This document shows, in pieces, positions 6,230 to 12,469 of a stretch of 12,469 nt of DNA. The notes under the pieces were generated by a model that saw nothing but the letters and a program-made list of their open reading frames with translations, had not been told where the DNA came from and did no database searches. Positions within the stretch are counted from its first letter, which is position 1. Every line of letters starts with the position of its first letter. This stretch comes from Clostridiales bacterium. GTDB taxonomy: Bacteria; Bacillota; Clostridia; Lachnospirales; Anaerotignaceae. The stretch is from the NCBI GenBank assembly GCA_019423725.1, contig JAHZAW010000008.1, forward strand, positions 1 through 12,469, written 5' to 3'. The translations under genes and the position numbers were made by a program.

Positions 6230-8884
6230 ATGCAAAGCACTCCCATTGCACATCAGCGCGTTCTTGACTGCGCATATATCGACATAGATACATTGTATAA
6301 AGATTTTCACATTCCACAGCAAGGCTATAACGAGAAACAAGCTGAGGAAAGTCGTATTAAATACGGCAGGAATCTACTGTCAGGCAGAGCGTCAGATACT
6401 GCACTCTATCGCTTACGAAGAGCTTTTATCAATCCGTTTACGATTATCCTGTTCGTGCTGGCTGCCGTTTCCTTCTTAACTGATGTTGTGCTGGCATCCA
6501 ATTTTAGCCGAAATATAACGACCGCAGTTATTATTTTATGTATGCTGCTGTTTAGTGGAATTGTACGTTTCATCCAAGAGATGCGCGCCAAACGCATTGC
6601 CGATCACTTGACCAAAATAGTCTCCTCCACTATCCTGGTACTCCGCAACGATAAATGGCTTAGGATCTCTTCAGAAGAGCTTGTGGTTGGCGACAAGGTT
6701 CGATTGTTCGCCGGTGAACGTGTCCCGGCAGATATTCGATTGACATGGGCAAAGGATCTGTTTGTTTCTCAATCGGTTCTTACAGGTGAAAGTGCGATCC
6801 TTGAGAAAAATTCTGACACTCTTGTTTACGGACAGGCTCAGTCCTATTCTGATTACTATAATATCGCATTTATGGGTTCATCGATTACCGGTGGTACAGG
6901 TGAAGGTATTGTGCTTGCCGTAGGGAAAGAAACAGTATATGGTGGATTTTCTGCGGCAGAATCTCACCCCAAAAACGGATTTGACCAGGGTGCAAACTCC
7001 ATAGCCAGGGTATTGATCAGATTTATGGCTGTTTTAATTCCTATCGTATTTGTTGCCTGTGGACTGACCAAAGGTGATTGGCTATCAGCCTTTTTATTTG
7101 CGCTTTCCGTTGCTGTTGGTTTAACTCCAGAAATGCTCCCTATGGTTATCAGTGCCTGCCTGGCAAAAGGCAGTGCAGCTATGGGTAAAAAGCAAACGGT
7201 GGTCAAAAATATTAATGCAATGCAGGGATTTGGCAGCATGGATGTTTTGTGCGTTGACAAAACCGGAACGCTGACCGGAGACAAAATCACTTTGGAATAT
7301 TACATGGATGTTTTGGGAAACGAATGTCAATACGCCTTAGACCTAGCCTACTTAAACAGCCTCTACCATACAGGTGTACAAAATCATCTGGATGATGCGA
7401 TAATGAGATATCGGGAAATACCAGAACAAATGATGCATTATGAGAAATTGGAGCAGCAGCATCCAAAGCTGGATGAACTTCCTTTTGACCACGAACGGAG
7501 GTATGCCAGCGTCCTAGTTCGGCAGGGCAAAGATAATCTGCTCATTATAAAAGGCAGCGTTGAGGAAGTATATCAAAAATGCAGTTATATTGAGTATAAG
7601 AGCGAACGCCAAAAAATTGATATTCATGGATATGCAAGCGTTCATGCCATTGTGGACGAGATGCTTGAAGACGGCATGAAAGTTCTGGCCGTCGCCTATA
7701 AAACGATGGAGCAAGAGACCCTATCGCCAGAAAATGAAAATGGTTTGACCTTGCTTGGGTATTTGGCATTTTTTGATGCTCCTAAGCAAAGTGCTGCCGA
7801 TGCCATTGAAAAACTTCAGAAGTTACATGTTGATGTACGTGTACTGACAGGAGACAATCAGGATACGGCGGTTTCTATCTGCCGCAGACTGGGAATCGAT
7901 ACGTCACACACCTTAACAGGCGCTCAACTTGAGCAGTTGACCGACAATGAGATTTCGGTAAAACTGGAGCATACAACAGTTTTTTCCGAATTGTCTCCAA
8001 AGCAGAAGGTAGAAGTAGTACAGACGCTCCGGGCAAACGGACACACCGTTGGCTTTTTAGGCGACGGTATGAACGATCTGCCGGCTATTGTAGAATCCGA
8101 TGTTGGTATATCCGTGGACACCGCAGCAGAGACCGTCAAGGAAGCGGCAGATGTTATCCTTCTGAAAAAAGATCTGAATGTGCTGGAAGAAGGAATTCAG
8201 GAAGGGCGCAGAGCCTTTGCAAATGTTTCGAAATACATCAAGATCACGGCATCTTCTAACTTCGGAAATATTTTTTCAATCGTCATTGCCAGCGTTTTTT
8301 TGCCCTTTTTCCCTATGACCGCTTTGCAGCTTCTTCTGCTGAATCTTCTGTACGATATTTTATGTCTTGTACTTCCCTGGGACCAGGTAGATGAGGAGGT
8401 CTTATTGAAGCCGTTGGAGTGGTCGGGCAAAACATTGGGGCGTTTTATGCGCTTTTTCGGACCAATCAGCTCCATTTTTGACATTGTAACATTTGCGTAC
8501 CTGTTTTTTGTGCTATGTCCTTCAGTCTGCGGCGGCACATTTGCTTCCTTGTCAGATAGCTCTGAGCAGGCCCGCTTTATCGTTTTGTTTCAAACCGGAT
8601 GGTTTTTGGAATCTATGTGGACGCAGATACTGATCCTTCATCTTCTTCGAACACAAAGCATCCCGTTGCTGCGAAGCCGTCCATCCCGCCCAGTAATGCT
8701 GGTTACTGTGCTTGGCACTGTACTTTTTACTATTATTACATTCACCCCAATGGGAGAGTTGATAGGCCTGACTGCGCTACCATATGTATATTTTATATTT
8801 TTAGCGGTTACCGTTTTCTTCTACCTGCTGTGGGTCACATTAGCCAAACGCTGGTATATTTGGCGCTACCATGAATTACTTTGA
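6230..8884 (+). CDS. mgtA: MgtA-type magnesium-importing P-type ATPase (complete)
   Basis: An 884-residue P-type (P3B) ATPase that brings Mg2+ into the cell using ATP. The start is the ATG at 6230, just after an AGGTGAGG ribosome site; a GTG at 6221 lies inside that site. Actuator motif TGES is at 185-188, the membrane-4 motif VGLTPEMLPM just precedes the P-domain, phosphorylated Asp343 is in DKTGTLT, TGDN is in the P-domain, and GDGMND is at 611-616. The family's TASSNFGN and NLLYD...PWDQVDEE motifs follow, so the cation path looks intact. Length and the ten-helix layout match MgtA/MgtB. A receiver-less DNA-binding protein follows after 17 bp, probably in the same operon. A second MgtA-type gene lies downstream and is closer to the usual MgtA wording (CTDKTGTLTQD), so this one is the more divergent paralogue. 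Mg2+ is the family substrate; transport of another cation is not excluded. Confidence 0.93.
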   Translation: MQSTPIAHQRVLDCAYIDIDTLYKDFHIPQQGYNEKQAEESRIKYGRNLLSGRASDTALYRLRRAFINPFTIILFVLAAVSFLTDVVLASNFSRNITTAVIILCMLLFSGIVRFIQEMRAKRIADHLTKIVSSTILVLRNDKWLRISSEELVVGDKVRLFAGERVPADIRLTWAKDLFVSQSVLTGESAILEKNSDTLVYGQAQSYSDYYNIAFMGSSITGGTGEGIVLAVGKETVYGGFSAAESHPKNGFDQGANSIARVLIRFMAVLIPIVFVACGLTKGDWLSAFLFALSVAVGLTPEMLPMVISACLAKGSAAMGKKQTVVKNINAMQGFGSMDVLCVDKTGTLTGDKITLEYYMDVLGNECQYALDLAYLNSLYHTGVQNHLDDAIMRYREIPEQMMHYEKLEQQHPKLDELPFDHERRYASVLVRQGKDNLLIIKGSVEEVYQKCSYIEYKSERQKIDIHGYASVHAIVDEMLEDGMKVLAVAYKTMEQETLSPENENGLTLLGYLAFFDAPKQSAADAIEKLQKLHVDVRVLTGDNQDTAVSICRRLGIDTSHTLTGAQLEQLTDNEISVKLEHTTVFSELSPKQKVEVVQTLRANGHTVGFLGDGMNDLPAIVESDVGISVDTAAETVKEAADVILLKKDLNVLEEGIQEGRRAFANVSKYIKITASSNFGNIFSIVIASVFLPFFPMTALQLLLLNLLYDILCLVLPWDQVDEEVLLKPLEWSGKTLGRFMRFFGPISSIFDIVTFAYLFFVLCPSVCGGTFASLSDSSEQARFIVLFQTGWFLESMWTQILILHLLRTQSIPLLRSRPSRPVMLVTVLGTVLFTIITFTPMGELIGLTALPYVYFIFLAVTVFFYLLWVTLAKRWYIWRYHELL

Positions 8885-8901
8885 GGAAGGAGGGGTCCAC
8901 A

Positions 8902-9399
8902 ATGAAAAAGAATATTGGTTTTATCTCTCTGGATTCCTCTTTGGTCAAGTGGCTTCGAGAAGCACTCCGGACATCTGCGCCGCAGACATCTTCCGCTAAG
9001 GAACTGATGGATGGCTTCAGGGATCTTATGGATGGCACTGCCGGTTCTCTTATGCTGGAACTGGAGGAAGGAGAATTTCTAACGGCTGAAAGTGATATCA
9101 TCAGCTGCGGCACCCTTTCCATTGATTTTAGATTACGCAGAGTAAGCCGTAATGGACAGGAGATTGCATTAACGCCAAAGGAATTTGATATATTATGCTT
9201 TTTAGCCCGCAATCGTGGAGAAGTGTTCACTAAAGAACAGATTTACCAGGCTGTATGGGAAAACGATTACTTACTTGATGACAGTAATATTATGGCCTTT
9301 ATCAGAAAACTACGCAAAAAAATCGAGCCGAATCCAGATTCACCGGAATACATCCTTACCATTTGGGGCATCGGCTACAAATTCAACGACAGGCTATAA
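8902..9399 (+). CDS. OmpR-type winged-helix regulator lacking a working receiver
   Basis: A 165-residue DNA-binding protein. The start is the ATG at 8902, preceded by GGAGGGG; an in-frame ATG at 8881 overlaps the ATPase stop. The C-terminal part (about 68-165) is a complete OmpR/PhoB winged helix, with the LTPKEFDIL wording, the recognition segment DSNIMAFIRKLRKKIE and the final GIGYKF. The first 60 residues look like a shrunken receiver: MKKNIGFISLDSSLVKWLREAL resembles its first strand and helix, but there is no acidic pair, no phospho-Asp and no conserved Lys, and half the domain is missing. It cannot be controlled by normal phosphotransfer. Sitting 17 bp after mgtA and before a terminator, it may regulate the magnesium genes, but that is inferred from position. 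Confidence 0.85.
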   Translation: MKKNIGFISLDSSLVKWLREALRTSAPQTSSAKELMDGFRDLMDGTAGSLMLELEEGEFLTAESDIISCGTLSIDFRLRRVSRNGQEIALTPKEFDILCFLARNRGEVFTKEQIYQAVWENDYLLDDSNIMAFIRKLRKKIEPNPDSPEYILTIWGIGYKFNDRL

Positions 9400-9424
9400 T
9401 CTGAAATTCTTACCAAATCGCAAG

Positions 9425-9469
9425 AAAATCGCAAGGTTTTGACCATGTGATTCTTCCTGCGATTTTTTT
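9425..9469 (+). terminator. terminator of the first mgtA-regulator operon
   Basis: Arms AAAATCGCAAGG (9425-9436) and CCTGCGATTTT (9456-9466) form an 11-bp stem with one bulged A, followed by a run of seven T (9463-9469, partly in the stem). It begins about 25 bp after the regulator's stop. The left arm overlaps a direct repeat of AAATCGCAAG (9415-9424 and 9426-9435). Confidence 0.8.
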
Positions 9470-9499
9470 ATACTTTTTAGGACGAGAGGCAGTTTGTTT

Positions 9500-9723
9500 A
9501 TGAACTGGGATTTTGAGCCGGACCGGAACAACAAATCATCGGCCACGCCGCAGGGATATGGGTCAATATTTTGATCTCCATGGTTTCCTCTCTGTTTCAG
9601 GTGTTCCTATTGATAACTTCTGCCATCTGTTGTTTAAGTTCAGCGATTGAGCTCATTGTTTTGTTTGACAGACTTTATTGCTTAGGCAGGTTTAGAAATC
9701 AGCTGCAAAAACTGTGGAACTAA
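9500..9723 (+). pseudogene. small membrane-protein gene broken by a one-base frameshift
   Basis: From the ATG at 9500, preceded by GAGAGG, the frame gives 24 residues (MNWDFEPDRNNK... ending GYGSIF) and stops with TGA at 9572-9574, directly after a run of four T (9569-9572). Adding one T to that run would continue the frame as LISMVSSLFQVFLLI and onward to the TAA at 9721-9723, making a 74-residue protein with a polar start, two hydrophobic stretches (about 25-41 and 46-57) and a basic tail (GRFRNQLQKLWN). The second half alone has an ATG at 9580 but no ribosome site. So this is a recent pseudogene, a homopolymer sequencing error, or a slippage-controlled gene. I do not recognise the family. 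It lies between a terminator and a DUF3784-like gene in the magnesium locus. Confidence 0.6.
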
Positions 9724-9749
9724 ATGAATATAGAAAGGTGTGATCTGTC

Positions 9750-10061
9750 ATGGATTATATTTGTATCCTTTTTGGAATTCTTTTCATCATCGCGGGTTTT
9801 ATGTTTTTCTTCGGAAAAGCACACATTCATCTCACCGCTTGGAAAAACATGCCGCAGGATGAAAAAGATAAAATTAAAATTTTGCCCCTTTGCCGCAACA
9901 TTGGTGTAGTCATTATCCTCAGCGGTATCATCTTTTTAATGAAAGGCTTATTGCCAGACTTTTCTAACCATTTGTTTGTGGTTTCCATGACTGCCTGGAT
10001 GATAGCTGCTGGGCTGGATGTTTGGTACATTACAAAGAGTGAACGTTATAAGCAATTATGA
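9750..10061 (+). CDS. DUF3784-like small membrane protein
   Basis: A 103-residue protein with three likely membrane helices (about 3-22, 48-67 and 74-92). The middle part, LTAWKNMPQDEKDKIKILPLCRN (given in pieces: LTAWKNMPQDEK then DKIKILPLCRN), matches what I recall of DUF3784 proteins of Firmicutes, which carry a similar N-T-M/E-E-K loop before the second helix. The ATG at 9750 has GAAAGGTG upstream. No function is known for this family. It sits between the broken small gene and the second mgtA leader, all on the same strand, so it may be co-transcribed with the magnesium genes. The family call is from pattern memory. Confidence 0.75.
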   Translation: MDYICILFGILFIIAGFMFFFGKAHIHLTAWKNMPQDEKDKIKILPLCRNIGVVIILSGIIFLMKGLLPDFSNHLFVVSMTAWMIAAGLDVWYITKSERYKQL

Positions 10062-10062
10062 T

Positions 10063-10093
10063 CCGTTATGCAGCTTTATGCTGCAAACAACGG
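10063..10093 (+). other. stem-loop between the DUF3784-like gene and the second mgtA leader
   Basis: CCGTT (10063-10067) pairs with AACGG (10089-10093), and inside it GCAGC (10070-10074) pairs with GCTGC (10080-10084) around a 5-nt loop. Only a short T-run follows (TTTCAT), so it is a poor terminator. It could be an attenuator, an RNA processing site or part of the leader of the downstream ATPase mRNA. Confidence 0.4.
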
Positions 10094-10131
10094 TTTCATA
10101 TAGATATTTCATAAAAAGAGAGGTGAGTGAC

Positions 10132-10242
10132 ATGGACTCCGATGGAAGTCCGAGAAGGCATCAAATGGTAAGCGCATGGAGACCGGAAGTTCCGTGTCCT
10201 TCCTATACTCCCGCTTGCCTTTATATCAACAAATGGAGGTAA
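10132..10242 (+). CDS. 36-codon leader-like ORF ahead of the second mgtA
   Basis: A short ORF with a strong ribosome site (GAGAGGTGAG) and ATG at 10132. The peptide begins MDSDGSPRRHQMV and continues with several prolines and aromatics (AWRPEVPCPSYTP), ending INKWR. It has no signal or membrane segment. The stop TAA (10240-10242) directly follows the GGAGG (10235-10239) that serves the ATPase ATG at 10248, so a ribosome finishing this ORF covers that start region. Enterobacterial mgtA has a leader ORF, mgtL (acidic residues and prolines, then arginines), that reports low Mg2+. The opening here is loosely similar, but homology is not shown. It could also be a small protein in its own right. 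Confidence 0.55.
   Translation: MDSDGSPRRHQMVSAWRPEVPCPSYTPACLYINKWR
10134..10198 (+). other. leader RNA hairpins within the short ORF
   Basis: Two local hairpins are visible: GGACT (10134-10138) with AGTCC (10147-10151), and GACCGGA (10181-10187) with TCCG-T-GTC (10191-10198, one bulged T) around AGT. Further on, CTCC at 10208-10211 could pair with GGAG at 10235-10238 and hide the ATPase ribosome site. Whether the mRNA switches between these is untested. Confidence 0.35.
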
Positions 10243-10247
10243 GACCA

Positions 10248-12469
10248 ATGAACAAGAAACAAAATCAAATTTCTGTCCGCCAGACTGCGGAGAAAGCAGT
10301 GATACGTGATGAACAGAACCGCCGCATCGAATACGCGGCATCAAATCCGATCAAAGGTGTTTTAAAAGATCTGAACACCACACTTTGTGGCCTTGACGCA
10401 GAAGCGGTTTCTACAAGCAGAGCAAAAGATGGCAGCAATAAGGTAACCTATGAGAAGAAAAAATCTTTAGTGAGAAGACTGGCTGATGCATTTATCAACC
10501 CGTTTACCGCCATCCTATTCTTTTTAGCTCTTGTATCAACGATGACAGATATGGTTTTTCCCTACTTTTCTCTGTTTGGAAGCGTACCGGGGGATTTTGA
10601 CTGCCTGACCGTAGTCATTATTCTTACTATGGTGGTCATTTCAGGCACCCTTCGCTTCATACAGGAATCCAGAAGCGGCAATGCTGCGGAAAAACTTCTG
10701 GCTATGATCACCACCACCTGCACTGTCACCCGCAAGGGACAGGTGAAGGTAGAGATTCCCATGGATGAACTGGTTGTCGGCGATATTGTTCATCTGTCTG
10801 CCGGCGATATGATTCCTGCCGATGTCCGCATTTTGGAGTCAAAGGACCTATTTATCAGCCAAGCCAGTCTGACTGGTGAGAGCGAACCCGTGGAAAAAAC
10901 GCCCAATGTGAGTGACCAGAAAGAAAGCGTAACAGACTATCATAATATTGCGTTTATGGGCAGCAATGTGGTTTCCGGCAGTGCAGCCGCTGTGGCAGTA
11001 TGCGTTGGAGACAATACTCTTTTTGGCTCCATGGCATCCGCAGTAGCCGGCGAGGCGGCCGAAACCAGCTTTACCAAGGGAGTTAACGCTGTATCATGGG
11101 TACTCATACGCTTTATGCTGGTGATGGTCCCCCTGGTTTTCTTCATCAATGGCATCACCAAGGGAGACTGGCTTGATGCCTTTCTCTTCGGTATCTCAAT
11201 TGCCGTGGGATTGACCCCCGAAATGCTGCCCATGATCGTTACCACCTGTCTTGCAAAGGGTGCTGTATCCATGAGCAAAAAACAAACCATCGTTAAGAAT
11301 CTCAACTCCATCCAGAACTTTGGAGCCATCGATATTCTGTGTACCGATAAAACCGGGACCCTGACCCAGGATCAGGTTGTACTGGAATACCACCTCAATG
11401 TAAACGGTGAGGATGACACAAGGGTGCTGCGCCACGCCTACCTCAACAGCTACTTCCAGACCGGGTACAAAAATCTTATGGATCTGGCGATCATTCGCAA
11501 AACTGAAGAAGCTGAAGCCGAAGATCCCCGACTGGTGGATCTGTCTGAACACTACACAAAGGTTGATGAGATCCCCTTTGATTTTAACCGCCGCCGTTTG
11601 ACCACCGTTGTACAAGATAAGAACGGCAAAACGCAGATGGTGACCAAGGGTGCTGTGGAAGAGATGCTGTCTATCTGCTCTTTCGCTGAGTATGACGGTA
11701 ACGTTCAGCTTCTGTCAAACGAGGTTCGCCAGCGTATTCTTCAGACGGTGGATGATCTTAATGATAAAGGTTTTCGTGTACTTGCCATTGCGCAAAAGAG
11801 TAATCCATCTCCAGTTGGTACATTTAGCTCAAAAGATGAATGTGACATGGTTTTGATCGGATATCTGGCTTTTCTGGATCCGCCAAAGGAATCCACTGCT
11901 GATGCCATCAAGGCTTTAAAGGATCACGGAGTTACGACCAAAATTTTGACTGGCGATAATGACAAGGTCACCCGTACTATCTGCAAACAGGTAGGGCTGA
12001 AGGTGCGAAATATGCTGCTTGGATCTGATTTGGAGCACATGAGCGATGCCGAATTGGCAAAGGCAGCTGAAACCACAGATGTTTTTGCCAAACTGACCCC
12101 GGATCAGAAGGCACGGGTAGTATCGGTTCTCCGTGAAAACGGCCATACCGTAGGCTTTATGGGTGATGGAATCAATGATGCTGCTGCCATGAAAGCAGCC
12201 GACATAGGTATTTCAGTAGATACCGCAGTGGATGTCGCCAAAGAATCCGCGGATATCATTCTGCTGGAAAAGGATCTAATGGTTTTGGAACAGGGTATCA
12301 TTGAAGGCCGCAAGAACTACGCCAACATGATCAAGTACATCAAGATGACCGCTTCTTCCAACTTTGGCAATATGTTCTCTGTGCTGGCTGCATCGGCGCT
12401 GCTGCCCTTCCTGCCGATGATGAGCGTGCATCTGATTTTCCTAAATCTGATTTATGACTTGTCCTGTAC
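10248..12469 (+). CDS. mgtA: second MgtA-type magnesium P-type ATPase (3' end missing)
   Basis: The first 740 residues of a second P3B-type Mg2+ importer, cut by the window end with no internal stop. The ATG at 10248 follows GGAGG at 10235-10239. Motifs are intact: TGES (209-212), VGLTPEMLPM, phosphorylated Asp367 in CTDKTGTLTQD, TGDND and GDGIND (639-644), then TASSNFGN and NLIYDLS at the end. About 150 residues, the last membrane helices, should lie beyond the window. The N-terminal cytosolic tail is longer than in the first copy. The wording is closer to typical MgtA than that of the gene at 6230. Base composition looks more GC-rich than the left part of the window. Its leader ORF and possible ribosome-site pairing suggest control at translation. 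Confidence 0.93.
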   Translation, partial: MNKKQNQISVRQTAEKAVIRDEQNRRIEYAASNPIKGVLKDLNTTLCGLDAEAVSTSRAKDGSNKVTYEKKKSLVRRLADAFINPFTAILFFLALVSTMTDMVFPYFSLFGSVPGDFDCLTVVIILTMVVISGTLRFIQESRSGNAAEKLLAMITTTCTVTRKGQVKVEIPMDELVVGDIVHLSAGDMIPADVRILESKDLFISQASLTGESEPVEKTPNVSDQKESVTDYHNIAFMGSNVVSGSAAAVAVCVGDNTLFGSMASAVAGEAAETSFTKGVNAVSWVLIRFMLVMVPLVFFINGITKGDWLDAFLFGISIAVGLTPEMLPMIVTTCLAKGAVSMSKKQTIVKNLNSIQNFGAIDILCTDKTGTLTQDQVVLEYHLNVNGEDDTRVLRHAYLNSYFQTGYKNLMDLAIIRKTEEAEAEDPRLVDLSEHYTKVDEIPFDFNRRRLTTVVQDKNGKTQMVTKGAVEEMLSICSFAEYDGNVQLLSNEVRQRILQTVDDLNDKGFRVLAIAQKSNPSPVGTFSSKDECDMVLIGYLAFLDPPKESTADAIKALKDHGVTTKILTGDNDKVTRTICKQVGLKVRNMLLGSDLEHMSDAELAKAAETTDVFAKLTPDQKARVVSVLRENGHTVGFMGDGINDAAAMKAADIGISVDTAVDVAKESADIILLEKDLMVLEQGIIEGRKNYANMIKYIKMTASSNFGNMFSVLAASALLPFLPMMSVHLIFLNLIYDLSC

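Noticed and set aside
6218..6232. AGGTGAGG before mgtA as an M-box (Mg2+) riboswitch core
   Set aside because: M-box leaders do contain a similar string, but here it sits immediately before the ATG as the ribosome site. The transcript upstream is only about 26 nt, and the rest of the riboswitch is absent.
8599..9230. Frames overlapping the mgtA 3' end and the regulator on both strands
   Set aside because: They overlap two strongly supported genes and show no domain or ribosome site.
1..12469. tRNA, rRNA, CRISPR array, insertion sequence or replication origin
   Set aside because: I saw no cloverleaf with conserved loops, no regularly spaced repeats, no transposase, and no DnaA-box cluster. 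The serine recombinase is not flanked by transposon-like ends that I can see.

Overview
The window looks like a chromosomal segment from a low-GC Gram-positive (Firmicute), most likely a gut-type clostridium of the Lachnospiraceae or a relative. Reasons: strong AGGAGG-type ribosome sites, AT-rich spacers with sigma-A-like promoters, a Cys-rich secreted-protein N-terminus of a style familiar from clostridial surface proteins, an FtsX-type permease, and a DUF3784-like membrane protein. This placement comes from recognising sequence style, not from a search.

Left block (1-1001, minus strand): the 5' end of a secreted protein gene, a 193-bp segment bounded by perfect 22-bp inverted repeats (201-222 and 372-393), and a small serine recombinase gene. 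The segment carries one strong promoter (TTGAAA, 17 bp, TAGAAT; 327-355), which now points away from the secreted-protein gene. The simplest reading is a phase-variation switch: the recombinase inverts the segment and turns the surface gene on or off. The window would show the OFF state. This is the most interesting system here.

Middle block (1344-5645, minus strand): response regulator, histidine kinase, ABC ATPase and FtsX-type permease, in that order of transcription. Both the regulator/kinase and the ATPase/permease pairs overlap by ATGA. The kinase has two membrane helices with almost no outside loop, so it probably senses within the membrane or through the transporter, as in Bce-type peptide-response modules. 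A promoter lies before the regulator and a terminator after the permease.

Right block (6230-12469, plus strand): a magnesium locus. It holds one complete MgtA-type P-type ATPase, an OmpR-type DNA-binding protein without a usable receiver domain, a terminator, a small membrane-protein gene broken by what looks like a one-base slip, a DUF3784-like membrane protein, a 36-codon leader-like ORF, and a second MgtA-type ATPase that runs off the window. The leader ORF's stop codon lies at the Shine-Dalgarno of the second ATPase, which suggests translational coupling or an mgtL-like control device. The right end looks clearly more GC-rich than the left.

Stretches without a firm gene: 143-407 (the invertible segment), 1002-1343 (promoters and two terminators), 5646-6229 (promoters, terminators and one doubtful ORF), and 9400-9749 (terminator and broken gene). 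I saw no tRNA, rRNA, CRISPR array or insertion sequence.
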